From NCBI RefSeq assembly GCF_019599145.1, contig NZ_CP080647.1, positions 8,246,001 through 8,310,000 on the forward strand: a stretch of 64,000 nucleotides of DNA, given 5' to 3'. Under the pieces are notes generated by a model. That model worked only from the letters and a program-made list of their open reading frames with translations. It was not told the DNA's origin and searched no databases. The translations under genes were made by a program, and so were the position numbers. This DNA comes from Streptomyces akebiae. Its GTDB lineage: Bacteria; Actinomycetota; Actinomycetes; Streptomycetales; Streptomycetaceae. Each line of letters opens with the position of its first letter. The stretch's first letter is position 1. Positions 32,725-41,131 of the stretch are shown here, piece after piece.

Positions 32725-35700
32725 GACTCGATCGGGTTGCCCAGCCACCGGGTGTCGTCGGGAACGGACTCCGCGGCCATGACCAGCGACGCCGGACCCA
32801 GCGTGGTGCGGGCCCCGACCACGCTGCCGGGCAGGACGATTCCGCCCGGGCCCAGGGTGGCACCCTCACGGAGCTCCACAGTATCCGTCCGCAAGATCCG
32901 GTCGTGGAAGAGGTGGGTCTGCAGGACACATCCCCGGTTCACCGTGGCCCCGTCGCCGAGCGTCACGAGGTCGGTCTCGGGCAGCCAGTAGCTCTCCACC
33001 CACACCCCCTTGCCGATCCGCGCGCCCAGCCCGCGCAGCCACACGTTGAGCACCGGCGTACCGGGCACCGCCCCGGCCAGCCACGGCACGGCCAGCACCT
33101 CCACGAAGGTGTCCGCCAGCTCGTTGCGCCACACGAAGCCGCTCCACAGCGGATGCTCCCCGCTGCGGTGCCGCCCCACGAGCAGCCATTTCGCGACGAC
33201 GGACACCAGACCCGCCAGCACGCCCGCCCCGAGCAGCACGATGCCGCCCCACAGCCACGCCCAGCCGCCCAGCACACTCAGCACCGCCACCGTCAGCAGC
33301 GCGAGCCCGGCGGAGCAGAACACCGGCACGATCCGGCACAGCTCCACCAGCGCCCGCGCCCACAGCAGCCGGGCCGGCGGCTCGTACGTCAGGCTCTGGT
33401 CGCCGCCCGCCGCCGCCCGGGGCAACCTGACGGGCGGCAGCCCCAGATACGAGCTGCCCTTCTTCGCCTTCTTCGGCGTCGCCGACAGCACCCCCACCAG
33501 ACCGCCGTCCGGCACGGAGCGCCCCGGCGCGGTCATCCCGGAGTTCCCCAGGAACGCCCGCCGTCCGATCTCCGCCCGCCCGATCCGCATCCAGCCGCCG
33601 CCCAGTTCGTACGGCGCGGTCAGGGTGTCGTCGGCGAGGAACGCCCCCTCCCCGACCGTCGTCAGACTGGGCAGCGCCAGCACCGTCGACACCTCCGCGC
33701 CCCGGCCGATCCGCATCCCGAGCAGCCGCAGCCACACCGGCGTGACCAGCCCCGCGTACAGCGGGAACAGCGTCTCCCGCGACCGGTCCATCAGCTGGGT
33801 GACCGTCCACGCCTGCCAGCCGACGCGGCTGTGCGTGGGATGCGTACCCTCCCGCAGCCCGAGGCTCAGCAGCCGCACGGCGATCAGCAGGAGCAGCGCG
33901 TATGCCGCCCCGAAGGCGAGCGTGGCGGGCGCCAGGCCGAGTGCCGCGCCCCGCAGGGCACCGCCGAGTCCGGCCCGCGGATCCACGAACGGAGTCAACA
34001 CGGCCAGCGCGGCGGCCCCGGCGAGCACCGGCAGCGCGGTCAGCCCGGCTCCGGTGACGCCGTACGACGCCCGCCAGAACAGGCCCCGCCGCGGGCGCTC
34101 CTTGGGCCAGTTCCGCTTCGCCTTGCCCAGCTTGACCGCGGGCGCCCCGGCCCAGCGCTGCCCGGTGGGAACCTGTCCGACCACGGCCGACCCGGGCGCC
34201 ACCTCGGCCCGCTTGCCGACCCTGGCCCCCGGCAGCAGCATGCTCCGCGTCCCGACGACCGCACCGGCGCCCACCTTGACCGGGCCGATCTCCAGCCGGT
34301 CCCCGTCGAGCCAGTACCCGGAGAGGTCCACCTCGGACTCCACGGCCGCGCCCCGCCCGAGCTTGAGCATCCCGGTCACCGGCGGCAGCGCGTGCAGATC
34401 GACATCCGCTCCGACCTTGGCGCCCAGGGCACGCGCGTACCGTTCCAGCCAGACCCCGGTCAGCGAGGTCGCCCCGCTGAACTCGGCCAGCCGCTCGGCC
34501 GTCCACAGCCGCAGATGCACGCTTCCGCCGCGCGCGTACCGGCCCGGCTCGACACCGCGCAGCAGCAGCCGCGCCCCACCCGCCGCGATCGCCAGCCGCC
34601 CCGGCGGGGTGAAGAACAGCACCGCCCCGCCGGCCACGGCCCACCAGGGCGCGGCCGGCAGCCAGGCGTACGAGCCGAGCAGATTCCCGAGCGCCGCCAG
34701 CGGGACGACCCACCGCAGACCGAGCAGGCCGAACAGCGGAACCAGCAGCGCGAGCTGGACCAGGCGCGACCGCACCGGCACGGGCGCCACGGCCCGCCGG
34801 GCACCGTCCTCTCCACCGGACTCCTCCAGATACCGGGCCAGCTTCCGGAGCGTGGGCCGCTGGTAGACGTCCACCACCGCGACGCTCGGATACCGGGTCC
34901 GCAGCCGCGTCGTCAGCTGCGCGGCGGCCAGACTCCCCCCGCCGATCGCGAAGAAGTCGTCGCCCGCGCCGCCGACCGGGATCCCCAGCACCTCGGCCCA
35001 CTGCTCGGCGAGCCACGCCTCGGTCCCGTACAACTCCTCGGCCGGACCGGCGTTCTCCACATCCGCGAGCGGCCAGGGCAGGGCGTTCCGGTCGACCTTC
35101 CCGGACGTCCGGGTCGGCAGCTCCGCCACCGGCGCCAGCAGCGGCACCAACGCGGCCGGCAGCCCGGCCCGCAGCTTCGTCACGGCCGCCGCGTGGTCCC
35201 AGCCCTCCTGGGTGACCACGTAGCCGACGAGCAGCTGGTTCCCGCTCCGCGCGGTCCGTACGGCCGCCGCGGCGCCCGCGACGCCGGGCAGTGCCTGCAA
35301 CGCGGCGTCGACCTCGCCCAGTTCGATCCGCCGCCCGCCGAGCTTGATCTGCTCGTCGGCCCGCCCGAGGAAGACCAGCCCCTCGGGCTCGGCCTTCACC
35401 AGGTCGCCGCTGCGGTAGGCGCGCTCCCAGCCCAGCGACTCCAGCGGCGCGTACTTCTCCGCGTCCTTCTCGGCGTCGAGATACCGCGCGAGCCCCACCC
35501 CACCGATCACGAGCTGGCCGCTGCCGCCCATCGGCACGGGCTCCCCGGCCTCGTCCACGACGGCCAGCTCCCAGCCGTCGAGCGGCAGCCCGATCCGGAT
35601 CGGCTCCGCGCCGGACATCAGCGAGGCGCAGGCGACGACGGTGGCCTCGGTCGGCCCGTAGGTGTTCCAGACCTCGCGGCCCTCCGTCACCAGCCGCTGC

Positions 35701-36587
35701 ACCAGCTCCGGCGGGCAGGCCTCACCGCCGAAGATCAGCAGCCGTACGTCGTTGAGGGTCTCGGGCTCCCAGAGCGCGGCCAGCGTCGGCACGGTGGAGA
35801 CGACCGTGATCTCCTGCTCGACCAGCCAGGGCCCCAGATCGGCGCCGCTCCTGACCTGCGAGCGCGGCACCGGCACCAGGCAGGCCCCGTACCGCCAGGC
35901 CAGCCACATCTCCTCGCAGGACGCGTCGAAGGCCACCGACAGCCCGGCCATCACCCGGTCCCCGGGCCCGATCGGCTCCTCGGTCAGGAACAGCGCCGCC
36001 TCGGCGTCCACGAACGCGGCGGCGCTGCGGTGGCTCACGGCCACCCCCTTGGGCCGGCCCGTCGACCCGGAGGTGAAGATGATCCACGCGTCGTGCTCGA
36101 CGCCGGGCCGCGCGGCGGGGACGTCCGACGCGCTGTTCACCGTCAGTTCGTGCCCGGCCCCGATGACCGCCCGTACCTCCGCCTCCCCGAACACCAGCTC
36201 GGCCCGCTCGTCGGGGTCCTCGGCGTCGACCGGCACGTAGGCGGCGCCGGCGGCCAGCACCGCGAGAACGGCGACGTACAGCTCGTTGGTGCCGGACGGC
36301 ACCCGCACCCCGACCCGGTCCCCGAGCCCGACCCCGGCGGCGCCCAGTCGTCGCCGCAGGTTCTCCACCTCGACGGCCAGCGCGCGGTAGGTCAGCCGCC
36401 GCTTCCCGTCGTCCAGCGCGGGCTCGTCCGGGTACGACCGCACGGATGCCTCGAAGACGTCGACGAGCGTGCGGGGGGAGGCCGCGGGACCGGCCGAGAA
36501 CCGCGCCGCCCCGCCGAACGGCCCGGCCTCCTCCGCCAACTCTCCGTCGAGCAGCGTCAGGTCGGGACTCTCGTACACGGCGGCCAT
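32712..36587 (-). CDS. Pls/PosA-family membrane NRPS (single-module homopoly(amino acid) synthetase type)
   Basis: A 1291-residue protein. The adenylation domain (about 40-510) has all core motifs: FTSGSTGRPKG, NTYGPTE, YRSGDLV, GGRRIELGEVD and TSGKVDRNALP. The carrier domain FFAIGGGSLAAAQ gives the 4'-phosphopantetheine Ser552. Three pairs of membrane helices (about 608-675, 840-908, 1083-1137) alternate with three soluble domains containing hexapeptide-like repeats; these replace a condensation domain, as in epsilon-polylysine synthetase Pls. There is no thioesterase. Pocket residues by alignment to GrsA are D221, A222, E225, S264, I285, G287, T309, V317, V318, K497, close to the lysine code DAESIGSVCK. 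The product is likely a lysine-like or other cationic homopolymer. Confidence 0.9.
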   Translation of the reverse strand: MAAVYESPDLTLLDGELAEEAGPFGGAARFSAGPAASPRTLVDVFEASVRSYPDEPALDDGKRRLTYRALAVEVENLRRRLGAAGVGLGDRVGVRVPSGTNELYVAVLAVLAAGAAYVPVDAEDPDERAELVFGEAEVRAVIGAGHELTVNSASDVPAARPGVEHDAWIIFTSGSTGRPKGVAVSHRSAAAFVDAEAALFLTEEPIGPGDRVMAGLSVAFDASCEEMWLAWRYGACLVPVPRSQVRSGADLGPWLVEQEITVVSTVPTLAALWEPETLNDVRLLIFGGEACPPELVQRLVTEGREVWNTYGPTEATVVACASLMSGAEPIRIGLPLDGWELAVVDEAGEPVPMGGSGQLVIGGVGLARYLDAEKDAEKYAPLESLGWERAYRSGDLVKAEPEGLVFLGRADEQIKLGGRRIELGEVDAALQALPGVAGAAAAVRTARSGNQLLVGYVVTQEGWDHAAAVTKLRAGLPAALVPLLAPVAELPTRTSGKVDRNALPWPLADVENAGPAEELYGTEAWLAEQWAEVLGIPVGGAGDDFFAIGGGSLAAAQLTTRLRTRYPSVAVVDVYQRPTLRKLARYLEESGGEDGARRAVAPVPVRSRLVQLALLVPLFGLLGLRWVVPLAALGNLLGSYAWLPAAPWWAVAGGAVLFFTPPGRLAIAAGGARLLLRGVEPGRYARGGSVHLRLWTAERLAEFSGATSLTGVWLERYARALGAKVGADVDLHALPPVTGMLKLGRGAAVESEVDLSGYWLDGDRLEIGPVKVGAGAVVGTRSMLLPGARVGKRAEVAPGSAVVGQVPTGQRWAGAPAVKLGKAKRNWPKERPRRGLFWRASYGVTGAGLTALPVLAGAAALAVLTPFVDPRAGLGGALRGAALGLAPATLAFGAAYALLLLIAVRLLSLGLREGTHPTHSRVGWQAWTVTQLMDRSRETLFPLYAGLVTPVWLRLLGMRIGRGAEVSTVLALPSLTTVGEGAFLADDTLTAPYELGGGWMRIGRAEIGRRAFLGNSGMTAPGRSVPDGGLVGVLSATPKKAKKGSSYLGLPPVRLPRAAAGGDQSLTYEPPARLLWARALVELCRIVPVFCSAGLALLTVAVLSVLGGWAWLWGGIVLLGAGVLAGLVSVVAKWLLVGRHRSGEHPLWSGFVWRNELADTFVEVLAVPWLAGAVPGTPVLNVWLRGLGARIGKGVWVESYWLPETDLVTLGDGATVNRGCVLQTHLFHDRILRTDTVELREGATLGPGGIVLPGSVVGARTTLGPASLVMAAESVPDDTRWLGNPIESWRR

Positions 36588-36829
36588 CGGATCCTCGCCT
36601 CTCGAACCCGGACCATCCGGGGGCGCCGGAGGGCCGCAGGTCTGCCTGGGGATATTTCCGTACCGGTGCCGAACAAGCCCAATACTCTAGTGCTCGGGTG
36701 ACTACGGCCTGTCGTGACGGCCAAGCGGGGGCATCCGGAGGACGGCCCGCAGGGGGCAGCCGGACGGCTGTGACCTGCAGCTTCTCGAACAGGTAGAGAT
36801 ATGTCCCACATTTGGCCGCCGACAACGCG

Positions 36830-36859
36830 GAAGGCCGCGACCCGGGGGTCGCGGCCTTC
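36830..36859 (-). terminator. tRNA-Leu terminator hairpin
   Basis: A 14-bp perfect stem (GAAGGCCGCGACCC, 36830-36843, with 36846-36859) lies 9 bp after the tRNA 3' end. Confidence 0.65.
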
Positions 36860-36868
36860 GCCACAGTG

Positions 36869-36953
36869 TGTCCGAGGGGGGACTTGAACCCCCACGCCCG
36901 ATAAAGGGCACTAGCACCTCAAGCTAGCGCGTCTGCCATTCCGCCACCCGGAC
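36869..36953 (-). tRNA. tRNA-Leu (anticodon GAG)
   Basis: An 85-nt class II tRNA on the minus strand. The acceptor stem is GTCCGGG paired with CTCGGAC plus discriminator A. The anticodon stem-loop is CTAGC-TTGAGGT-GCTAG with anticodon GAG (reads CUC/CUU). A long variable arm follows (TGCCCTTTATCGGGCG), then the T loop in GGGGGTTCAAGTCCCCC. The 3' CCA is not encoded. Confidence 0.96.
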
Positions 36954-37152
36954 AAGGTGTCTGTCGTGCGGGGTCTCCCTCGCGGCGACGGAGGAAACAT
37001 TACCAGGCTTTCGATGGCCCCCGATCACACCCCGTCCCGGGGGCGGCCGCGCGTGAACGGCGTGTGACGGGTCGGTCCCGGTCTTGGGACGGGCCGTGGG
37101 GCAGGAGGAGGATGAGGGGGAACCACCAGCAGCGACAGCGGGAGGAACCAGC

Positions 37153-38478
37153 GTGAGTGAGACGGACACGGGCAGGCGCGTGACCGGTGAGGACGAGGTC
37201 GTCGACCTCTGCAGTGAACTGATCCGGATCGACACCAGCAACTTCGGCGACCACTCGGGCCCGGGTGAGCGCAGGGCCGCCGAGTACGTCGCCGAGAAGC
37301 TCGCCGAGGTGGGACTGGAACCGCAGATCTTCGAGTCGCACCCGGGCCGCGCCTCCACGGTGGCCCGGATCGAGGGCGAGGACCCGTCCCGGCCCGCGCT
37401 GCTCATCCACGGCCACACCGACGTCGTCCCGGCCAACGCGGCGGACTGGACCCACCACCCGTTCTCCGGCGAGGTCGCGGACGGCTGTGTGTGGGGCCGG
37501 GGCGCGGTCGACATGAAGGACATGGACGCCATGACGCTGGCGGTCGTCCGCGACCGGCTGCGCAGCGGCCGCAGGCCCCCGCGCGACATCGTGCTCGCCT
37601 TCCTCGCGGACGAGGAGGCCGGCGGCACGTACGGCGCGAAGCACCTCGTCAAGAACCACGCCGATCTCTTCGAGGGCGTCACCGAGGCGATCAGCGAGGT
37701 CGGCGGGTTCTCGTTCACGGTCAGCGAGCAGCGGCGGCTCTATCTGATCCAGACGGCCGAGAAGGGCATGCACTGGATGAAGCTGACCGTGGCCGGAACG
37801 GCGGGCCACGGCTCGATGATCCACCGCGACAACGCCATCACCGAGCTGTCGGAGGCCGTCGCGCGTCTCGGCCGCCACCAGTTCCCGGTACGGGTCACCA
37901 AGACCACCCGCGCCTTCCTCGACGAACTCGGCGACGCGCTCGGCACCGACCTCGACCCGGAGGACATGGAGGGCACCCTCGCCAAGCTGGGCGGAATCGC
38001 CAAGCTCATCGGCGCGACCCTGCGGAACACGGCCAACCCCACCCAGCTCGGCGCCGGTTACAAGGTCAACGTCATCCCGGGCGAGGCCACCGCACATGTC
38101 GACGGACGGTTCCTGCCCGGGTTCGAGGAGGAGTTCCTCGCCGACCTCGACAAGATCCTCGGCCCCAAGGTGCGGCGCGAGGACGTGCACTCCGACAAGG
38201 CGCTGGAGACCTCCTTCGACGGAGCGATCGTGGACGCCATGCAGTCCGCGCTGCTCGCCGAGGACCCGGCCGCGAAGGCGGTCCCGTACATGCTCTCCGG
38301 CGGTACGGACGCCAAGTCCTTCGACGACCTCGGCATCCGGGGCTTCGGCTTCGCGCCGCTCAAGCTGCCGCCGGAGCTGGACTTCGCGGGCATGTTCCAC
38401 GGGGTCGACGAGAGGGTGCCGGTGGACGGCCTGAAGTTCGGTGTGCGCGTGCTCGACCGTTTCATCGACGCGTACTGA
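37153..38478 (+). CDS. M20 family zinc peptidase (ArgE/DapE/ACY1-like)
   Basis: A 441-residue metallohydrolase. Metal-site motifs are LLIHGHTDVVPAN (His and catalytic Asp), GRGAVDMKDMDAM (bridging Asp) and AFLADEEAGGTYG (catalytic Glu and metal Glu). The dimerisation domain follows around GTAGHGSMIHRDNA, and the last metal His is in AGMFHGVDERV. It cleaves an N-acyl amino acid or dipeptide. GTG 37153 follows GGGAGGAA. It is monocistronic, just before chpH. Confidence 0.9.
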   Translation: MSETDTGRRVTGEDEVVDLCSELIRIDTSNFGDHSGPGERRAAEYVAEKLAEVGLEPQIFESHPGRASTVARIEGEDPSRPALLIHGHTDVVPANAADWTHHPFSGEVADGCVWGRGAVDMKDMDAMTLAVVRDRLRSGRRPPRDIVLAFLADEEAGGTYGAKHLVKNHADLFEGVTEAISEVGGFSFTVSEQRRLYLIQTAEKGMHWMKLTVAGTAGHGSMIHRDNAITELSEAVARLGRHQFPVRVTKTTRAFLDELGDALGTDLDPEDMEGTLAKLGGIAKLIGATLRNTANPTQLGAGYKVNVIPGEATAHVDGRFLPGFEEEFLADLDKILGPKVRREDVHSDKALETSFDGAIVDAMQSALLAEDPAAKAVPYMLSGGTDAKSFDDLGIRGFGFAPLKLPPELDFAGMFHGVDERVPVDGLKFGVRVLDRFIDAY

Positions 38479-38555
38479 CCTGTTCGGAGTCCATCGGTAC
38501 TTATTCGGCCGCCCGTACGAAGATCGACCGTGACGGGTGAATCCGACCATAAGCT

Positions 38556-38583
38556 CGTAGCTCCATTACTCCTTCCTCGTTAC
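38556..38583 (+). promoter_or_regulatory. Candidate sigma-BldN promoter for chpH
   Basis: CGTAGC (38556-38561), a 16-bp spacer and CGTTAC (38578-38583) resemble the sigma-BldN consensus CGTAAC-N16-CGTTGA, which is known to drive chaplin genes in S. coelicolor. The start codon is 50 bp downstream. Confidence 0.5.
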
Positions 38584-38632
38584 AGGTGATGCGACTCGCT
38601 ACTTCGGGTCGCTTTGCCAACAAGGAGGAATA

Positions 38633-38866
38633 ATGCTCAAGAAGGTCGTCGCCGCTGCGGCAACCACTGGTGGTCTGGTTCTCGCGGGCGCGGGTCTGGC
38701 CGTCGCCGACGCCGGGGCCCAGGGTGCCGCCGTCGGCTCCCCGGGCGTCGCGTCCGGCAATGTCGTTCAGGTGCCGGTTCACGCCCCCGTGAACGTGTGC
38801 GGCAACACGATCTCGGTGATCGGGCTGCTGAACCCCGCCTTCGGCAACACCTGCATCAACAAGTGA
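38633..38866 (+). CDS. chpH: Short chaplin ChpH
   Basis: A 77-residue secreted precursor: a signal peptide (MLKKVVAAAATTGGLVLAGAGLAVA) then one chaplin domain, SPGVASGNVVQVPVHAPVNVCGNTISVIGLLNPAFGNTCINK with its two cysteines. Short chaplins are exported and assemble into amyloid fibrils that lower water surface tension and coat aerial hyphae and spores. ChpH is one of the chaplins conserved in all streptomycetes. AAGGAGGA lies 8 bp before the ATG. A BldN-like promoter and a terminator frame it as its own transcription unit. Confidence 0.96.
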   Translation: MLKKVVAAAATTGGLVLAGAGLAVADAGAQGAAVGSPGVASGNVVQVPVHAPVNVCGNTISVIGLLNPAFGNTCINK

Positions 38867-38904
38867 CGTTGTGCCTCACCCGGTGAGGGGCTGAATGAAC
38901 CGTC

Positions 38905-38937
38905 GGCCCCGGAGTGCGCGCCATGCGCTCCGGGGCC
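38905..38937 (+). terminator. chpH terminator
   Basis: GGCCCCGGAG (38905-38914) pairs with 38928-38937, extended inward by weaker pairs around GCGC. It separates chpH from chpC. Confidence 0.6.
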
Positions 38938-38996
38938 GTCCGGTCTCCCGACAAGGTGCAAGATCACAACATAGGGCTTAAGGCAGGTATTCAGTA

Positions 38997-39950
38997 ATGC
39001 GACAGGTCACCCGCAAAGGCCTCATGACGGTGGCGGCCGCGTCCGGAGTCTTTGCCGCGGCCGGAGGCATGGCGCACGCCCACTCCGGCGCGCAGGGCTC
39101 CGCCACCCACTCGCCGGGCGTGCTCTCCGGCAACACCGTGCAGGCGCCGGTGGAGGCCGGGGTCAACGTCTGCGGCAACACGGTGAACGTGGTCGGGCTG
39201 CTCAACCCGGCGGCCGGCAACAAGTGTTCCAACGGCGAGTACGCCGACGGCCACGGCGACCAGGGCCACGGTTCCTCGCACGGTGGTTCCCAGGCCCGGG
39301 GGCACGCCGGTGACTCGCCGGGCGTGGCCTCCGGCAACGTCGTGCAGGCCCCGGTGAACGCGCCGGTCAACGTGTGCGGCAACAGCGTCAACGTGGTCGG
39401 CGTCGGCAACACCGCCGTGGGCAACGACTGCTCGAACGGCTCGGGCGGCGGCGGTTACGGCGACGACGGCCACGGTCCGTCGTACGGCGGCTCCCACGCC
39501 GGCGGTCACACCGGTGACTCGCCGGGTGTGGCCTCCGGAAACCACATCCAGGTTCCGGTCCATGTGCCGGTCAACGTGTGCGGCAACAGCGTCAGCGTGG
39601 TCGGTGTCGGCAACGGGGTCGCGGACGACGACTGCGGGAACTCGGGCGGCGGAGGGTCGCACGAGAACCCGGGCGGCGGCCCGCAGAACCCGCCGGGCGA
39701 CTCCGAGGAGGCGTCCCCCCAGGCACCGGGCAAGCCCGGCCAGCCGGGCGGACCGGAGGGTCCGGGCGGCGAGGTTCCCGGCGGTGACACCAACACCCCG
39801 GGTACGCAGACCGTCACCCAGTCCGACGGCGCCGCGCAGCTCGCCCAGACCGGTGGTGACCTGCCTCTGGGGCTGATGCTTCCGGTGGGCGCGGGCGCAC
39901 TGATCGGGGGCGCCCTGATCTACCGCAAGGCACGGGCCGCCGCGCTGTAA
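38997..39950 (+). CDS. chpC: Long chaplin with three chaplin domains and sortase signal (ChpC-like)
   Basis: A 317-residue secreted protein. The signal peptide (to about residue 28) is followed by three chaplin domains, each SPGV-x-SGN-x10-VNVCGN, at about 38-79, 106-147 and 174-215 (cysteine pairs C59/C77, C127/C145, C195/C213). They are separated by Gly/His/Ser-rich linkers. Then come a Pro/Gly-rich wall spacer, the sortase motif LAQTG (282-286), a hydrophobic stretch and RKARAAAL. Long chaplins ChpA-C of S. coelicolor have two domains, so the third is an extra copy. It is anchored to peptidoglycan and probably seeds assembly of short chaplins. A ribosome binding site (AAGGCAGG) precedes ATG 38997. 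Confidence 0.95.
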   Translation: MRQVTRKGLMTVAAASGVFAAAGGMAHAHSGAQGSATHSPGVLSGNTVQAPVEAGVNVCGNTVNVVGLLNPAAGNKCSNGEYADGHGDQGHGSSHGGSQARGHAGDSPGVASGNVVQAPVNAPVNVCGNSVNVVGVGNTAVGNDCSNGSGGGGYGDDGHGPSYGGSHAGGHTGDSPGVASGNHIQVPVHVPVNVCGNSVSVVGVGNGVADDDCGNSGGGGSHENPGGGPQNPPGDSEEASPQAPGKPGQPGGPEGPGGEVPGGDTNTPGTQTVTQSDGAAQLAQTGGDLPLGLMLPVGAGALIGGALIYRKARAAAL

Positions 39951-39969
39951 CCGGCGGCGGCGTCCACCG

Positions 39970-40007
39970 AACGGAGCGGGCCCCGCACCAGCGGGGCCCG
40001 CTCCGTT
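39970..40007. terminator. Bidirectional terminator after chpC
   Basis: A 17-bp perfect stem (AACGGAGCGGGCCCCGC, 39970-39986, with 39991-40007), a 4-nt loop, and TTTCGTT following on the plus strand. Confidence 0.75.
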
Positions 40008-40020
40008 TCGTTCCGCCCAC

Positions 40021-40209
40021 TCACCATGTGGCGCGCACCTGGCGGATGATCCGTCGGCGCAACCGCACCCTGCGGCTGCCGTCACGCAGCAGGCTCAGTC
40101 GGTCCAACTCCCAGTGTCCGTACTCGGCATGGTCCGTCAGCAGGCGTGTGGCGTCCTTGCGAGAGACCCCGCGCGGTACGTACACGTCGACAAATTCGTA
40201 TTCCGGCAT
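40021..40209 (-). CDS. DUF5703 family small protein
   Basis: A 62-residue basic protein: MPEYEFVDVYVPRGVSRKDATRLLTDHAEYGHWELDRLSLLRDG, then an arginine-rich tail. It matches the small actinobacterial family DUF5703, found beside the following acidic protein gene. Function unknown. Divergent from the gene at 40258 with 48 bp between the starts. Confidence 0.75.
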   Translation of the reverse strand: MPEYEFVDVYVPRGVSRKDATRLLTDHAEYGHWELDRLSLLRDGSRRVRLRRRIIRQVRATW

Positions 40210-40257
40210 CGGTATCTATTGTGCGGGCTGGGGCCCGGTACGGATAGCGTCTGCACT

Positions 40258-40947
40258 ATGTCTGATGCTGCGCAGCCCACCGCTGCCGAGGTACGCGCCG
40301 CCGCCGAGGCGGTCAAGACCGCGCTCGACCGCCACCTGGCCGCGGTCGAACGCCGGTCGGGGGAGGACGACCCGGCCGTCTACGAGGCGTTCAACGAGCT
40401 GGCCGCGGCCGCCGAGGAGTACGACGAACTGCTCTACGACCGCTATGACGAGGTCACTCCCTTCGAGATCCCCGGCACCGAGGACAGGCCGCCGTACATC
40501 GGCCCCGAGGAACCGGGTGCGCTCAGTGTGCTGATCCGCCGGGACTACACGGTGGGTGAGCCTCAGCGGCTGCTGGCACAGGCGCAGCGGGTGGAGGCGG
40601 CCGAGGAGCCGACCGTCTCCGAGGGGGCGGCGAGCACGGTGCTCGGCGCCCTCGGCGTGCTGTTCGGGGAGTTCGAACCGGACGAGATCGCCTCCCGGCA
40701 CAAGGAGTTCGGCCTGGAGGAGGGCGACTCCACGCTCTGGGTGACCGCCGCGGACGACACCGCCGAGCCCGGGGAGTGGCTGGAGGCACCCTTCGAGGGG
40801 GTCGACGCGCACCGGGTCGTCTGCCGCTTCGACGTCAGCGCGGTCTTCGACGACGAGCCGGACGACGACGACCTGGACGACGACCTCACGCCGGAGGCGG
40901 AGCTGGACGAGGACGAGGATCTCGAACCGCTGGACGTGGACCGGTAG
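40258..40947 (+). CDS. Conserved actinobacterial hypothetical protein with acidic tail
   Basis: A 229-residue soluble protein. It has a helical N-terminus (AAEVRAAAEAVKTALDRHLAAVERRSGEDDPAVYEAFNELAAAAEEYDELLYDRYDEVTPFEIPG), a middle domain and a strongly acidic C-terminus (DDEPDDDDLDDDLTPEAELDEDEDLEPLD). No signal or membrane segment, and no known motif. There is no ribosome binding site: TAGCGT (40245-40250) is 7 bp from the ATG, suggesting a leaderless mRNA. The acidic tail could mediate binding to a basic partner. Function unknown. Confidence 0.75.
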   Translation: MSDAAQPTAAEVRAAAEAVKTALDRHLAAVERRSGEDDPAVYEAFNELAAAAEEYDELLYDRYDEVTPFEIPGTEDRPPYIGPEEPGALSVLIRRDYTVGEPQRLLAQAQRVEAAEEPTVSEGAASTVLGALGVLFGEFEPDEIASRHKEFGLEEGDSTLWVTAADDTAEPGEWLEAPFEGVDAHRVVCRFDVSAVFDDEPDDDDLDDDLTPEAELDEDEDLEPLDVDR

Positions 40948-41041
40948 GGGGCCGATCCACGGGCACCGCTCGTCTCGGGGCGTCTCGGGGCGTCTCGGGG
41001 CGTCCGTGGTCGGGCCGCCGCAGGTCGTCGGTGGTCGCTCG

Positions 41042-41105
41042 CCCAAGTTCCCCGCGCCCCTGGAGGACGGCCCTGCGGGCCGCCCCAGGGGCGCGCGTTC
41101 GGCCC
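41042..41105. terminator. Hairpin terminator formed by dispersed element, copy E
   Basis: GCGCCCCTGG (41054-41063) and its exact complement (41085-41094) enclose an inner GGCC...GGCC hairpin. On the minus strand the flank reads GGGGCGCGGGGAACTTGGGC, the dispersed element. It sits between convergent genes. Confidence 0.65.
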
Positions 41106-41131
41106 GCGCTCGTCCCGGTTCCACGGCACCG

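Noticed and set aside
32904..36701. Very long open frame (1265 codons) on the plus strand opposite the NRPS
   Set aside because: Antisense to a protein with all NRPS motifs. The translation is low-complexity Arg/Pro/Gln/His-rich, as expected from GC-rich shadow frames.
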